Shown here in pieces: positions 17,758 through 26,637 of a stretch of 46,858 nt of DNA (its first letter is position 1; each line of letters begins with the position of its first letter). Position numbers and translations under genes: made by a program. This stretch comes from Peptostreptococcaceae bacterium (GTDB taxonomy: Bacteria > Bacillota > Clostridia > Peptostreptococcales > Peptostreptococcaceae), in assembly GCA_902363255.1 (NCBI GenBank), contig CABIZO010000010.1:1-46858 (forward strand). Reading direction: 5' to 3'. The notes below the pieces were generated by a model. The model worked only from the letters and a program-made list of their open reading frames with translations. It had not been told where the DNA came from and did not search any database.

Positions 17758-20700
17758 ATTGGAGTTAATGGGGCTAAATAGTTATACTGATAAGCAAACT
17801 ATAGATTTTGAAAAGCTAACATCAAGAGGTTTATTCGGTATTTTTGGTAATACTGGAAGTGGAAAATCTACTATATTAGATGCAATAACTATAGCTTTAT
17901 ATGGAGATATATCTAGAGATACTACTGATTATATAAACTCAAGTAGCGATAAGGCAGTTGTAAAATATGAGTTTGAAATAGGAAGTAAAAATAACAGAAA
18001 AAGATATTTTGTTGAAAGAACTATTAAAAATAGTGCCACTGGAGGAACTAAAACATCTAGAGTACTTTTAGGAGAAATAAAAGAGGATGGAGACATAAAT
18101 GTACTTGCTGATAAAGTTGGAGAAGTAAAAAATAAAATTCAGGATATTATCGGATTAACATCTGATGATTTTACAAGATCAGTAGTTTTGCCACAAGGAA
18201 AGTTTAGTGAATTTCTAAAGTTGCAAGATAGAGAGAGAAGAAAAATGTTGGAAAGAATATTTAATCTTGAAAAATATGGTGAAAAACTTTCTAACAAAGT
18301 AAAAATAAAAAGAAATGAAGCAAAAGAAAAGATAACTAGTTTAAACGGTAAACTTAGTCAACATGAAGGAATGACAGAAGAATTATACGAGGAAGCTAGA
18401 GAAGAGCTACTACAAGCTAAAAAGCTGGAAAAAACAAAAAATGAGGATTTATTAAAGGCTGAAAAAGAATTTGAAGAGAATAAAGTAATATTTGAAGATC
18501 AAAAATCCTTACAAAAATTTATAGATAGAAAATCACAAATTGATTTAAAAGAAAAAGAAATTAACATTAAAAGAGAAGAAATAGAAAGAAGTGAAAGAGG
18601 AGAAATTATTATTCCTCATATAAATGATATAAAAGTACTAGAAAAAGATATTTATGAAAATTCTAGTGAAGTAGAAAGATTAGACGTCATTATACGAAAC
18701 ATAAAAAAAGAAATAGATTTATTATCCTTAAGATATGAAGATGCCAAAAAAGAAAAAAATGAAAAATTACCTTTATTGATTGAAGAAAAAGGCAAACTTC
18801 AAAGAGGTATTGACTTAGAAGTAAAAATAGAAATTATAAATGCTTCTATTAAAGAACTTAAAGAAGAAATTGATATAAATACTAAAGAAAAAGAAGGTAT
18901 AGAAAAACTAATAATAGATTTGCAAGGTCAAATTGATAGTAAATATAAAAAGATTCAAGAGAATAATAGAAATATAGAGTCTTTAAGGATAAGTACAGAA
19001 TTAAAAGAAAGTATACTTGAGGCTTATAATAAAGAAGAAGAGTTGAAAAAACTAGGCATTGACATAGATGATAATAATAAATTATTAAAAGATGTAAATA
19101 AAAGAATCGAAGATTTAAGATTTAAAAATATTGATGTGGAAAAAAATAAATCATCAGTAAATGAAAAATTAAAAAGACTGTTAAATCATCAGGAAACTTT
19201 AGATAGAAGTTGTCCAGGAGATAACAAGATAATATCTAGTGAAAAAGAGTATTTACATAATTTAAAATCAAAATTGGAAAATACAAAGGATTACGAAAAA
19301 CAAATAAAATCTATTAAAGACGATTTAAATAAAAATGAAAAAAGTAAATTTGAAAATCAAAGATACTTAAATGAGTCTAAAGAAAAATTAGAAAGAATTG
19401 ATAAATCCATAGATGAGTTGAAAAAGGAACAAGGAAATTTAGTATATCAAAATATGGCTTCTTACTTAAGGCAAGAATTAAAAGATAACGAACCTTGTCC
19501 TGTTTGTGGTTCAACTCATCACGAAAAAATTTATACTAATTTAAACTTTGAAGAAGCAAAGTTAGTTGAGGAAAAGATTAAAAAACTAGAAGAAGAATAC
19601 AGAAAAGAAAAATTAGACAATGATGAATTAGCATTAAAGAATAGAGAAATTAACTCTATTGAAAATATAAAAACAAAGACTTTAAAGGAGTTAGAGAGTA
19701 AGCTAGGAGACTGTAATTCTTCATCATTAGAAAAAGAAATAGAGATAAAGCAAAAAGAATTAAAAATATTAGAAGAGAAATTATCATCTTGGGAAGAGGA
19801 TAAAAACAAAACAATAGAAGAAATCTACAAAGTAAAAGATTTAAAATATGATGTTGAAAAAGAAGAAGTAAAGATAAAGGAAAATTTAAATTTAGATAGG
19901 AAATTAAGTAGTGAATTAAAAGATAAAGAAGATAATCTAAATAAAAAGTATGATAGTTTAAACCAAGAATACTTAAGATTAAAATCTAAGGTTAAAGTTA
20001 GTAATTTGGCATCTAAGGTAAAAGAAATTGGTGAAAATGAAAAGAAAGTTGAAACATTAAACAAGCAATTATCAATATTAAATAAAGAAAAAGAAGTTTT
20101 AGATAAAGAATATAGTGAGAAAAGTAGTTTATTTAATGAAGCTGACAAGAAACTTTCTAATTTAATTCAACTTAGAGATACAAAATACAAAGAAGTAAAA
20201 AGCAAGGAAGAAGAATTAAATAAGATTGCAAAAGGTATTTCACCTGCAAAATTATTGCAATCTACAATTGATAATATTGATAGAATTACAAATAATGAAA
20301 AAGAATTACATGAAGAATTAACTAGTAAAAAACATGATTTTGATGAAAATTCTAAGTTAAAAAGTAGTAAAGATGGTGTGTTATCTCAAGCTAAAAAACA
20401 ACTAGAAAGTAAAAATCAAACCTTAACAACATTATTAATAGATAATAAATTTGATTCAGTTAATTCTGTTGAAAAAGCTATTTTACCAAAGGAAGAAAAA
20501 GATAAATACAAAGGTGAGATAGAATATTTTGATGAAGAAACTAAATATTTAATAGTGAAGATATCTGATTTAAATAAAAAATTAGATGGAAGAAGTGTTA
20601 AACCTGAAGAGTTTGAAAATCTTCATATTTTAATTAATGAATTAAAAAATGATATAGCAAATTTAAGAAAGAGTATTGGTTCAAAAGAAAATGAACTTAG

Positions 20701-21274
20701 AAATATTGAAAAATCTTTATTATCAATAAAAGAATTAACTAATGAAATTAAAAAGGTTGACCATGAACTATCTTTATTAGATGAGATAAATAAATTAATA
20801 ATGGGTAATAAATTTGTAGAATATGTAGCTACAAATCAACTTAAGTATATTGCATTGGAAGCATCAAAAAGATTAAGTGTAATTACAAGAGGCAGATATG
20901 CACTAGAAATAGATGAAAATCTTAATTTTATAATGAGAGATAATATGAATGGTGGTCAAAGAAGAAGTGTTGACTCTCTATCAGGAGGAGAAACATTCTT
21001 AACATCATTATCTTTAGCATTAGCATTATCATCTCAAATACAATTAAAAGGAAGCAGTCCATTAGAGTTCTTCTTCTTGGATGAAGGTTTTGGATCTCTG
21101 GATGTAGATTTACTAGATGTAGTAATGGAATCTTTAGAGAATCTTCATAGTGAACAATTAAGTATAGGTATAATTTCTCATGTTGAAGAATTAAAAAATA
21201 GAGTGCCAGTAAAACTTTTAGTAAGTTCATGTGATGTTGGCAAAGGATCTAGAGTAAAAATAGAATATAGTTAA
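17744..21274 (+). CDS. sbcC: Exonuclease SbcCD subunit C (SMC-like ATPase)
   Basis: This 1176-aa Rad50-type ATPase has Walker A GNTGSGKST (35-43). A very long Lys/Glu-rich coiled coil runs on both sides of the central zinc hook CPVCG (Cys585, Cys588, mid-protein as expected). The ABC signature is DSLSGGE, and the Walker B is FFFLDEGFGSLD, both near the C-terminus. Start ATG 17744 matches the family start (MKPIKLELMG) and has AAGGTG upstream. An in-frame GTG at 17726 is a less likely start. It is the last gene before a strong terminator and closes the end-processing island. Confidence 0.95.
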   Translation: MKPIKLELMGLNSYTDKQTIDFEKLTSRGLFGIFGNTGSGKSTILDAITIALYGDISRDTTDYINSSSDKAVVKYEFEIGSKNNRKRYFVERTIKNSATGGTKTSRVLLGEIKEDGDINVLADKVGEVKNKIQDIIGLTSDDFTRSVVLPQGKFSEFLKLQDRERRKMLERIFNLEKYGEKLSNKVKIKRNEAKEKITSLNGKLSQHEGMTEELYEEAREELLQAKKLEKTKNEDLLKAEKEFEENKVIFEDQKSLQKFIDRKSQIDLKEKEINIKREEIERSERGEIIIPHINDIKVLEKDIYENSSEVERLDVIIRNIKKEIDLLSLRYEDAKKEKNEKLPLLIEEKGKLQRGIDLEVKIEIINASIKELKEEIDINTKEKEGIEKLIIDLQGQIDSKYKKIQENNRNIESLRISTELKESILEAYNKEEELKKLGIDIDDNNKLLKDVNKRIEDLRFKNIDVEKNKSSVNEKLKRLLNHQETLDRSCPGDNKIISSEKEYLHNLKSKLENTKDYEKQIKSIKDDLNKNEKSKFENQRYLNESKEKLERIDKSIDELKKEQGNLVYQNMASYLRQELKDNEPCPVCGSTHHEKIYTNLNFEEAKLVEEKIKKLEEEYRKEKLDNDELALKNREINSIENIKTKTLKELESKLGDCNSSSLEKEIEIKQKELKILEEKLSSWEEDKNKTIEEIYKVKDLKYDVEKEEVKIKENLNLDRKLSSELKDKEDNLNKKYDSLNQEYLRLKSKVKVSNLASKVKEIGENEKKVETLNKQLSILNKEKEVLDKEYSEKSSLFNEADKKLSNLIQLRDTKYKEVKSKEEELNKIAKGISPAKLLQSTIDNIDRITNNEKELHEELTSKKHDFDENSKLKSSKDGVLSQAKKQLESKNQTLTTLLIDNKFDSVNSVEKAILPKEEKDKYKGEIEYFDEETKYLIVKISDLNKKLDGRSVKPEEFENLHILINELKNDIANLRKSIGSKENELRNIEKSLLSIKELTNEIKKVDHELSLLDEINKLIMGNKFVEYVATNQLKYIALEASKRLSVITRGRYALEIDENLNFIMRDNMNGGQRRSVDSLSGGETFLTSLSLALALSSQIQLKGSSPLEFFFLDEGFGSLDVDLLDVVMESLENLHSEQLSIGIISHVEELKNRVPVKLLVSSCDVGKGSRVKIEYS

Positions 21275-21280
21275 AATATA

Positions 21281-21309
21281 AAAAGCCGTCCCTAAGGGGC
21301 GGTTTTTTA
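21281..21309 (+). terminator. Rho-independent terminator after sbcC
   Basis: AAGCCGTCCC / GGGGCGGTTT hairpin followed by six T, 7 nt after the sbcC stop. Confidence 0.88.
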
Positions 21310-21789
21310 CAGTAAAAAAAGAGGCACCTACTGGGGGAATAGTAGATGCCTTAAAAAATATATACTTATTAGGGGGAGAGATATATAATTTCCGCTCTCA
21401 TATATAATTCTTTCCGTATTTAAGAATTTTATACATTTTTTCCGAAGCTCAAAACTAAATATCAACAAAGGAGTAACAACAAATATTATTGTTATAAGAA
21501 AGACCCTCTCTTAGTCTTTCTTAATAATAATATATGTAAGTATTCATAAAATGACACAAAATGATAAAAAAAAACTTTTATTTTAGCTAATTTTTTTACT
21601 AAGTATTTATGAAGAAGGAATTATTACAAGAATATAGAAGATATTTATCTGAAGTTTTAATTAATAAGGAGTAAAATGGATATAATATTTACGATGGCTC
21701 TATAATAAAATTAATTAATTTAAAATAGTGTAAAATTATGCTATAATACTAAATAATATAAAAATATACATGTAGGAGAGTGGTAAAGG
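21310..21789. other. 480-bp intergenic region with strong hairpins, possible small RNA
   Basis: No gene is supported here. Hairpins are visible: AGGCACCTACT 21322-21332 / AGTAGATGCCT 21341-21351 (one mismatch, G-rich loop GGGGGAAT), and AAGAAAGAC 21496-21504 / GTCTTTCTT 21514-21522, whose AT-rich flanks extend the pairing. Between them lies a second G-run, TAGGGGGAGAG (about 21371-21381). A SigA-like -10 (TATAAT 21742-21747) probably serves the next gene. Confidence 0.4.
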
Positions 21790-23049
21790 TTGGATAGTTC
21801 GACCAGCAGTTTGATTCAAATAATTGCATTAGTAATTTTATTAGCAGGGTCAGGATTTTTCTCTGCATCTGAGACAGCATTGATGTCGCTTAGCAGAATA
21901 AAAATAAGACATATGGAGGAAGATGGAGTTAGAGGTGCAAAGCTTGTAGGATCTTTATTAGAAGATTCAAATAGATTATTAACATCTATATTAATAGGAA
22001 ATAACATAGTTAATATAGCAGCAACATCTATAACAACATCATTATTCACAACAACTTTAGGATTAGGAGCTCAAGGTGTGGCAATAGCTACAGCATTAAT
22101 GACTGTATTAGTTTTAATTTTTGGAGAAATAACACCAAAAACAGTATCAGCTAATACTCCTGAGAAAGTATCCTTAGTAGTTGCAAAACCAATTAGATTC
22201 TTTATGATGATATTAAAACCAGTGGTAGGGATATTTAATGTTATTACAAAAATAATCTTTAAACTTCTTGGAGTAGATGATCACGGTGTAAGACCATTTA
22301 TTACAGAAGAAGAATTAAAAACTATGGTAAATGTAAGTCACGAAGAAGGCTTATTAGAAATAGAAGAAAGAGAAATAATTAATAATGTTTTCGAATTTGG
22401 AGATATGCAAGCAAAGGAAGCCATGGTTCAAAGATTAGATATTGTAGCTATAGATTTAGAAGATAGTTATGAAGAAATAATTGAATTATTTAAAACAGAA
22501 AAATTAAGTAGAATGCCTGTATATGAAGAGACGATTGATGATATTATAGGTATATTAAATATAAAGGATATAATATTCTTAAGTGATGAAGAAATAGCAA
22601 GCTTTGATGTAAAACAATATATTAGAGATCCTTTCTTTACTTATGAATTTAAGAAAATTACTCAGCTTCTTGAAGAAATGAAAAAAGATAAGAGCCAAAT
22701 GGCCATTGTAGTAGATGAATACGGTGGAACAGCAGGTTTAATCACAATCGAAGACTTAGTAGAAGTAATAGTTGGAGATATTGAAGATGAATACGACGAA
22801 GAAGAAGATGAAATAGAAGTAATAAGTTCTAATGAATTCCTTGTAGAAGGAAGTACTAAAATAAGCGATGTAAATGAAGTATTAGATATTAACTTAGAAT
22901 CAGAGGAATTTGACTCAATAGGTGGATATATTATAGGATATATCAAACATATACCAGAAGAAAATGAACTCATAGAAGTGGATGGAGTTAAATTTAATAT
23001 TGAGTCAGTAGACAAAAATAGGATAAAGAAAATCAGAATAATGTTATAA
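21790..23049 (+). CDS. CNNM/CorC-HlyC family membrane protein with CBS pair
   Basis: This 419-aa protein has an N-terminal DUF21 (CNNM) transmembrane domain, starting with a hydrophobic helix and the SGFFSASETALMSLSR motif. A CBS-domain pair follows (about 190-320), and the C-terminus is a CorC/HlyC transporter-associated domain after an acidic linker (EDEYDEEEDE). Relatives are linked to Mg2+/Co2+ export; the old 'hemolysin' name is not meaningful. It begins at TTG 21790, with AGGAG 11 nt upstream and an in-frame stop two codons earlier. Confidence 0.88.
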   Translation: MDSSTSSLIQIIALVILLAGSGFFSASETALMSLSRIKIRHMEEDGVRGAKLVGSLLEDSNRLLTSILIGNNIVNIAATSITTSLFTTTLGLGAQGVAIATALMTVLVLIFGEITPKTVSANTPEKVSLVVAKPIRFFMMILKPVVGIFNVITKIIFKLLGVDDHGVRPFITEEELKTMVNVSHEEGLLEIEEREIINNVFEFGDMQAKEAMVQRLDIVAIDLEDSYEEIIELFKTEKLSRMPVYEETIDDIIGILNIKDIIFLSDEEIASFDVKQYIRDPFFTYEFKKITQLLEEMKKDKSQMAIVVDEYGGTAGLITIEDLVEVIVGDIEDEYDEEEDEIEVISSNEFLVEGSTKISDVNEVLDINLESEEFDSIGGYIIGYIKHIPEENELIEVDGVKFNIESVDKNRIKKIRIML

Positions 23050-23053
23050 AAAA

Positions 23054-23084
23054 ATAAAGCACTGTTTTTAAACAGTGTTTTATT
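23054..23084 (+). terminator. Rho-independent terminator
   Basis: CACTGTTT 23060-23067 / AAACAGTG 23070-23077 with flanking A and T tracts. Confidence 0.75.
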
Positions 23085-23164
23085 TGTATTATCAATAAGG
23101 TTAGCTATTGTATATTAAAATTATATTAAGCATATAATCAAAGATAGAGAGAGGAATGATGTGT

Positions 23165-24226
23165 ATGTCTGTATTAAACAGATCTTTTTTACATAAGTTA
23201 AAAAATAATGCAATATTTTTCATTATATATTCACTTGTATTTATATTAATAGTAAAAACTTTTGGATATATAGCTCCATTCTTTATAGCAGGCTTATTAG
23301 CAGTTATCATAAATCCCATATCAGAAAAGCTAAAAAGAAAATTTAAAATAAACAAAGGTATATCAACTTTATTTCTAAGTTTATTAGGTGTTGGTATAGT
23401 TATATTTTTGGCATCCGTATTATTAGTAAAAGGTAGTCAGCAATTAATCACATTTTTGAACAACATAGATAGTAATAGTTACTCATATTTTGGAACTATG
23501 ATAAGTGACTTAGTAAACAATCTTGATAGATACGTTAATTATTTTCAAGGATTGTCTAATAGTAGTATAGATATTGAAGGCTTAGTAGCTAATTATGGAA
23601 AAAGTCTTGCTGATATTGCGAAAACAATGTTAGCTAAAATAATAGGTATGGCAACATCACTACCGACTATTGTTCTTATAATAATAACATTATTTATGTC
23701 TACATATTTTATAGCGAAAGATTTTGATAAGATAGAAAATGGATTTTTAAGTATTTTTACTGATGAAACAAAAATAAAAGTACGTAGAGTAAAAAGTGAA
23801 ATAATGTACTCAATAAAAGGATACATAAAAGCATATACAATTTTAATGAGTATTACACTTTTAGTTATATGGATAAGTTTTTCTATATTTAGGGTTCCTT
23901 ATGGATTACCTTTAGGTATAATAGGTGCATTACTAGATTTAATACCTTTCTTAGGTATAATTGTAATATTTGTGCCAGTTATAATTTATTATTTTGTTAT
24001 AGAAAACTACTTTGTTTCTATAGGAATAGGGATAGTATTTATAGCATTATCAATACTTCGACAAATATTAGAACCAAAACTAGTATCTGCAAATGTGGGA
24101 ATCAGTCCACTACTTACAATAATAGCAATATTTGTAGGGATACAAGTGGCGGGAATATTGGGAATAATATTCTGCTTAGGATTATTAGTAATGCATGATA
24201 TATTAAAAAAAGTAGATATACTATAA
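23165..24226 (+). CDS. AI-2E transporter family (YtvI-like) permease
   Basis: This 353-aa membrane protein has about eight hydrophobic segments. The family pattern includes an N-terminal pair of helices, the central loop with RVKSEIMYSIKGYIKAY, then PYGLPLGIIGALLDLIPFLG and RQILEPKLVSANVGISPLL. Substrates of this family vary (ions, autoinducers, small organics), so no specific function is claimed. ATG 23165 was chosen because the purine-rich GAGAGAGG ends 10 nt upstream. ATG codons at 23156 and 23159 sit too close to it. Confidence 0.82.
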   Translation: MSVLNRSFLHKLKNNAIFFIIYSLVFILIVKTFGYIAPFFIAGLLAVIINPISEKLKRKFKINKGISTLFLSLLGVGIVIFLASVLLVKGSQQLITFLNNIDSNSYSYFGTMISDLVNNLDRYVNYFQGLSNSSIDIEGLVANYGKSLADIAKTMLAKIIGMATSLPTIVLIIITLFMSTYFIAKDFDKIENGFLSIFTDETKIKVRRVKSEIMYSIKGYIKAYTILMSITLLVIWISFSIFRVPYGLPLGIIGALLDLIPFLGIIVIFVPVIIYYFVIENYFVSIGIGIVFIALSILRQILEPKLVSANVGISPLLTIIAIFVGIQVAGILGIIFCLGLLVMHDILKKVDIL

Positions 24227-24236
24227 AAATTAAATC

Positions 24237-24270
24237 AAAAATGGCTAACTGAGAAGTTAGCCATTTTTAC
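24237..24270. terminator. Bidirectional terminator between permease and yfcE
   Basis: Perfect inverted repeat AAAATGGCTAACT / AGTTAGCCATTTT with A and T tracts on both sides, between convergent genes. Confidence 0.88.
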
Positions 24271-24278
24271 TTATAATT

Positions 24279-24881
24279 CTATTTACAACCACATCCATCT
24301 TCGCAGTCACAATCATGAATTTCTATTATTTCTTTTGTATTTATATCTATTAGATTAATTTCTAATTCAAATTCATCTTCCATATTATCATCATTTAATA
24401 TTTCGATTGTTGCTACAGAATGAGTTCCATCTTTTGGGATAGCTGTACTTCCAGGATTTAAGATTATAAGGTCTCTATCTACAGATAACTCTTTTACGTG
24501 AGTATGACCTTGAATAAGTATATCTACTCCTAATTCTCTAGCTTTTTTCATTATATCTTCTCTTGATGATTTATATCCGTGGTCCATAAGTACACTAATA
24601 TTATCTATTTTTTTATGTACAAAAGGAGATTCAATTGGATGCTTTATAACCATTTGATCCACATCAGCATCACAGTTACCTCTAGCTATTGTAATATTAT
24701 CTAAATTATTTATAATTTCTATCACAGCTTTTGGGTTATATCCTTCTGGAAGATCATTTCTAGGTCCGTGATATAATACATCACCAAGATGAAGTAATAC
24801 ATCACAGTCTGATAATGTGTCTAATGCCTTTTCTAAGTAAGGTAAACTTCCATGAGTGTCACTAAGTACTCCAATTTTCAT
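24279..24881 (-). CDS. yfcE: YfcE-type metallophosphodiesterase with Cys-rich tail
   Basis: This 200-aa calcineurin-like phosphodiesterase has metal ligands in SDTHG (Asp8, His10), LGDVLYHGPRN (Asp34), RGNCD, DHGYK and GHTH. The DVLYHGPRNDLPEGYNP and RGNCDADVDQM segments closely follow E. coli YfcE. The C-terminus carries an extra acidic, Cys-rich tail (HDCDCEDGCGCK) that I do not associate with the family; it could bind metal. Start ATG 24881 has AGGAGG upstream. It lies 18 nt downstream of nadK on the same strand and probably shares its transcript. Confidence 0.9.
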   Translation of the reverse strand: MKIGVLSDTHGSLPYLEKALDTLSDCDVLLHLGDVLYHGPRNDLPEGYNPKAVIEIINNLDNITIARGNCDADVDQMVIKHPIESPFVHKKIDNISVLMDHGYKSSREDIMKKARELGVDILIQGHTHVKELSVDRDLIILNPGSTAIPKDGTHSVATIEILNDDNMEDEFELEINLIDINTKEIIEIHDCDCEDGCGCK

Positions 24882-24899
24882 ATTCTTTCCTCCTATAAT

Positions 24900-25700
24900 T
24901 TATAAGAATTTCTCACACACCCTACTCCAAAACTCATAATTTGATGTTCTAAGGAGTTTGATTTTTCTATCTGATATGGAAAGACTTATATTATTTATTT
25001 CTTTAAAATTATACTCTAAACCATCTACCACAACTAGGGTAGAATTTTCAAATTCACATTCTGGGGATACGTTAACAATTGAGTCATGTGAACATATTAT
25101 GCTAGATGTAAAACATCTATAAGCATTTGTATTTATGGGAGATATGGGTGCAACTTGTATGACGTTTAAGCTTGTATCAACAATACTACCGCCAACAGCA
25201 TAATTATAAGCAGTAGAACCAGCAGAAGTTGATATAATTAAACCATCTCCACTAAAATTCTGTACACGTTTTCTATTTATGTCTAACTTTAGATGAATGG
25301 TTCTGGACTTATCTCCTTTAACAACAGCTTCATTTATCCCAAAAATATTACAACAACCATCGTTAGTGGTAACGTTAACTTGAAGAAGAGGTATTTCTTG
25401 AGTTATATAATCTTCTTCTAAATAAGACTGAATAAAATTATCTATATCTTTTGGAGATATATCGGGAAAAAAGCCTAAATGTCCAGTATTAATTCCTACC
25501 AATGGTATACTTGGAAGGTTATAATCTCGAATAGTTTGCAAAAAACAACCATCTCCACCTATAGATATTATTAATTCTGCATCAGGATTATATTCATAGT
25601 CAATATCAAATCCTACTTCAATTAATTTTTTATGTAAAAGCTCTTTAGTATCAAGAGACTTTTGTACTTTGTTAGAATTTATCGTTACAATTCTCCCCAT
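24900..25700 (-). CDS. nadK: NAD kinase
   Basis: This 266-aa enzyme makes NADP+ from NAD+ and ATP/polyphosphate. The GGDG motif (48-51) is in SIGGDGCFLQTI. Other family segments are GINTGHLGFFPDI, FGINEAVVKGD, GDGLIISTSAGSTAYNYAVGG and VAPISPIN. The start ATG at 25700 has AAGGGGTG upstream. It is divergent from the YbaK-like gene and co-directional with yfcE. Confidence 0.95.
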   Translation of the reverse strand: MGRIVTINSNKVQKSLDTKELLHKKLIEVGFDIDYEYNPDAELIISIGGDGCFLQTIRDYNLPSIPLVGINTGHLGFFPDISPKDIDNFIQSYLEEDYITQEIPLLQVNVTTNDGCCNIFGINEAVVKGDKSRTIHLKLDINRKRVQNFSGDGLIISTSAGSTAYNYAVGGSIVDTSLNVIQVAPISPINTNAYRCFTSSIICSHDSIVNVSPECEFENSTLVVVDGLEYNFKEINNISLSISDRKIKLLRTSNYEFWSRVCEKFL

Positions 25701-25927
25701 TGTTTCACCCCTTTTATAACTTGTATTATATCAAATATATGTAAATTTAGGAAATATCCTTTGTCAAAAAACATATCGTAATGTTAATATTTATACAAAA
25801 ATATATAAAAACCTCTATTTATTTTGATAATTTAAAAAAGGGGAAATTTATTCTATAGATAACTTTATATGATATACTTATTTTGGAAATACTTATAGAT
25901 AAATGTTGTAAATGGAGGTGTAAAATT

Positions 25928-26425
25928 ATGTCAATAGAAATAGTTAGAGAGTTTTTTAAACAGTACAATAAGGAAGATGATGTTATGGAGCATGAGATGT
26001 CTTCTGCAACAGTTGAATTGGCAGCAGAGGCAGTAGGGGTTATTCCTGCAAGAATTGCAAAGACGCTTTCTTTTAAAAATAAAGAAGGAGATAACGCCAT
26101 ATTAATAGTTACAGCTGGAGATGCTAAAATTGACAATAAAAAATTCAAAACAGAATTTGGACATAAAGCTAAAATGTTGACACCAGAGGAAGTATTAGAA
26201 TATATAGGTCATGGAATCGGAGGAGTTTGTCCTTTTGCCATAAAAAATGATCAAGTAAAAGTATATTTAGATGTATCTATGAAGAGATTTGATACAGTCT
26301 TCCCAGCAGCAGGAAGTAGTAATTCATCCATAGAATTAACTTGTGATGAGTTAGAACGATTTTCTCATGCAGACAAATGGATAGATGTTTGTAAGGGATA
26401 CGAAGAAATAGAAGGAGCAAAATAA
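25928..26425 (+). CDS. YbaK/EbsC-family aminoacyl-tRNA deacylase
   Basis: This 165-aa single-domain editing protein hydrolyses mischarged Pro- or Cys-tRNA in related cases. Family signs: PARIAKTLSFK (the substrate-positioning Lys), a DAKIDNKKFK segment, GHGIGGVCPFAI, LDVSMKRFDTVFPAAGSSNSSIEL and a final D-W-D-type strand. It starts at ATG 25928 with GGAGGTG 7-8 nt upstream; an in-frame ATG at 25883 precedes the ribosome site. Which misacylated tRNA it clears cannot be told from sequence. Confidence 0.88.
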   Translation: MSIEIVREFFKQYNKEDDVMEHEMSSATVELAAEAVGVIPARIAKTLSFKNKEGDNAILIVTAGDAKIDNKKFKTEFGHKAKMLTPEEVLEYIGHGIGGVCPFAIKNDQVKVYLDVSMKRFDTVFPAAGSSNSSIELTCDELERFSHADKWIDVCKGYEEIEGAK

Positions 26426-26442
26426 ATTTTAATTAGATTATA

Positions 26443-26476
26443 AAAATCACACAATTTATAGTGTGATTTTATTTTT
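26443..26476 (+). terminator. Rho-independent terminator after the deacylase gene
   Basis: AAAATCACAC 26443-26452 / GTGTGATTTT 26461-26470, followed by a T-rich tract. Confidence 0.85.
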
Positions 26477-26521
26477 GAGTAAGGATTATATCTGACATGG
26501 TGACAAGAACATATACTTGAC

Positions 26522-26569
26522 CATATGAGGTGTTTCGCCGACACACCTCTTAGGCAGAGTGAATTTTTT
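26522..26569. repeat. Intergenic repeat element, copy 2
   Basis: This 48-nt segment matches the end of the element at 4281-4328 (36 of 48 identical, no gaps). A perfect 7-bp stem (GAGGTGT 26527-26533 / ACACCTC 26543-26549) encloses TTCGCCGAC. It ends in AATTTTTT like copy 1. It lies just after a terminator and before the pseudouridine synthase gene. Confidence 0.6.
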
Positions 26570-26637
26570 GTTTTTACTTATATAAATGTATGAATTTATG
26601 GTAATATAAATAATATTAAGTAAAAGTAGGTGAAGAT

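Noticed and set aside
19531..20148. Minus-strand ORFs of 92 and 107 codons inside sbcC
   Set aside because: They mirror the Lys/Glu-rich coiled-coil codons of sbcC (giving Ser/Phe-rich shadows) and have no ribosome sites.
21609..21674. 21-codon ORF (MKKELLQEYRRYL...) before the CNNM-family gene
   Set aside because: Protein-like composition, but no Shine-Dalgarno upstream, no similarity recognised and too short to support.
25701..25927. TTGACA-like box upstream of nadK (minus strand, 25767-25762)
   Set aside because: No good -10 lies at proper distance; the TATAAT at 25730-25725 is about 31 nt away, so a promoter was not called.
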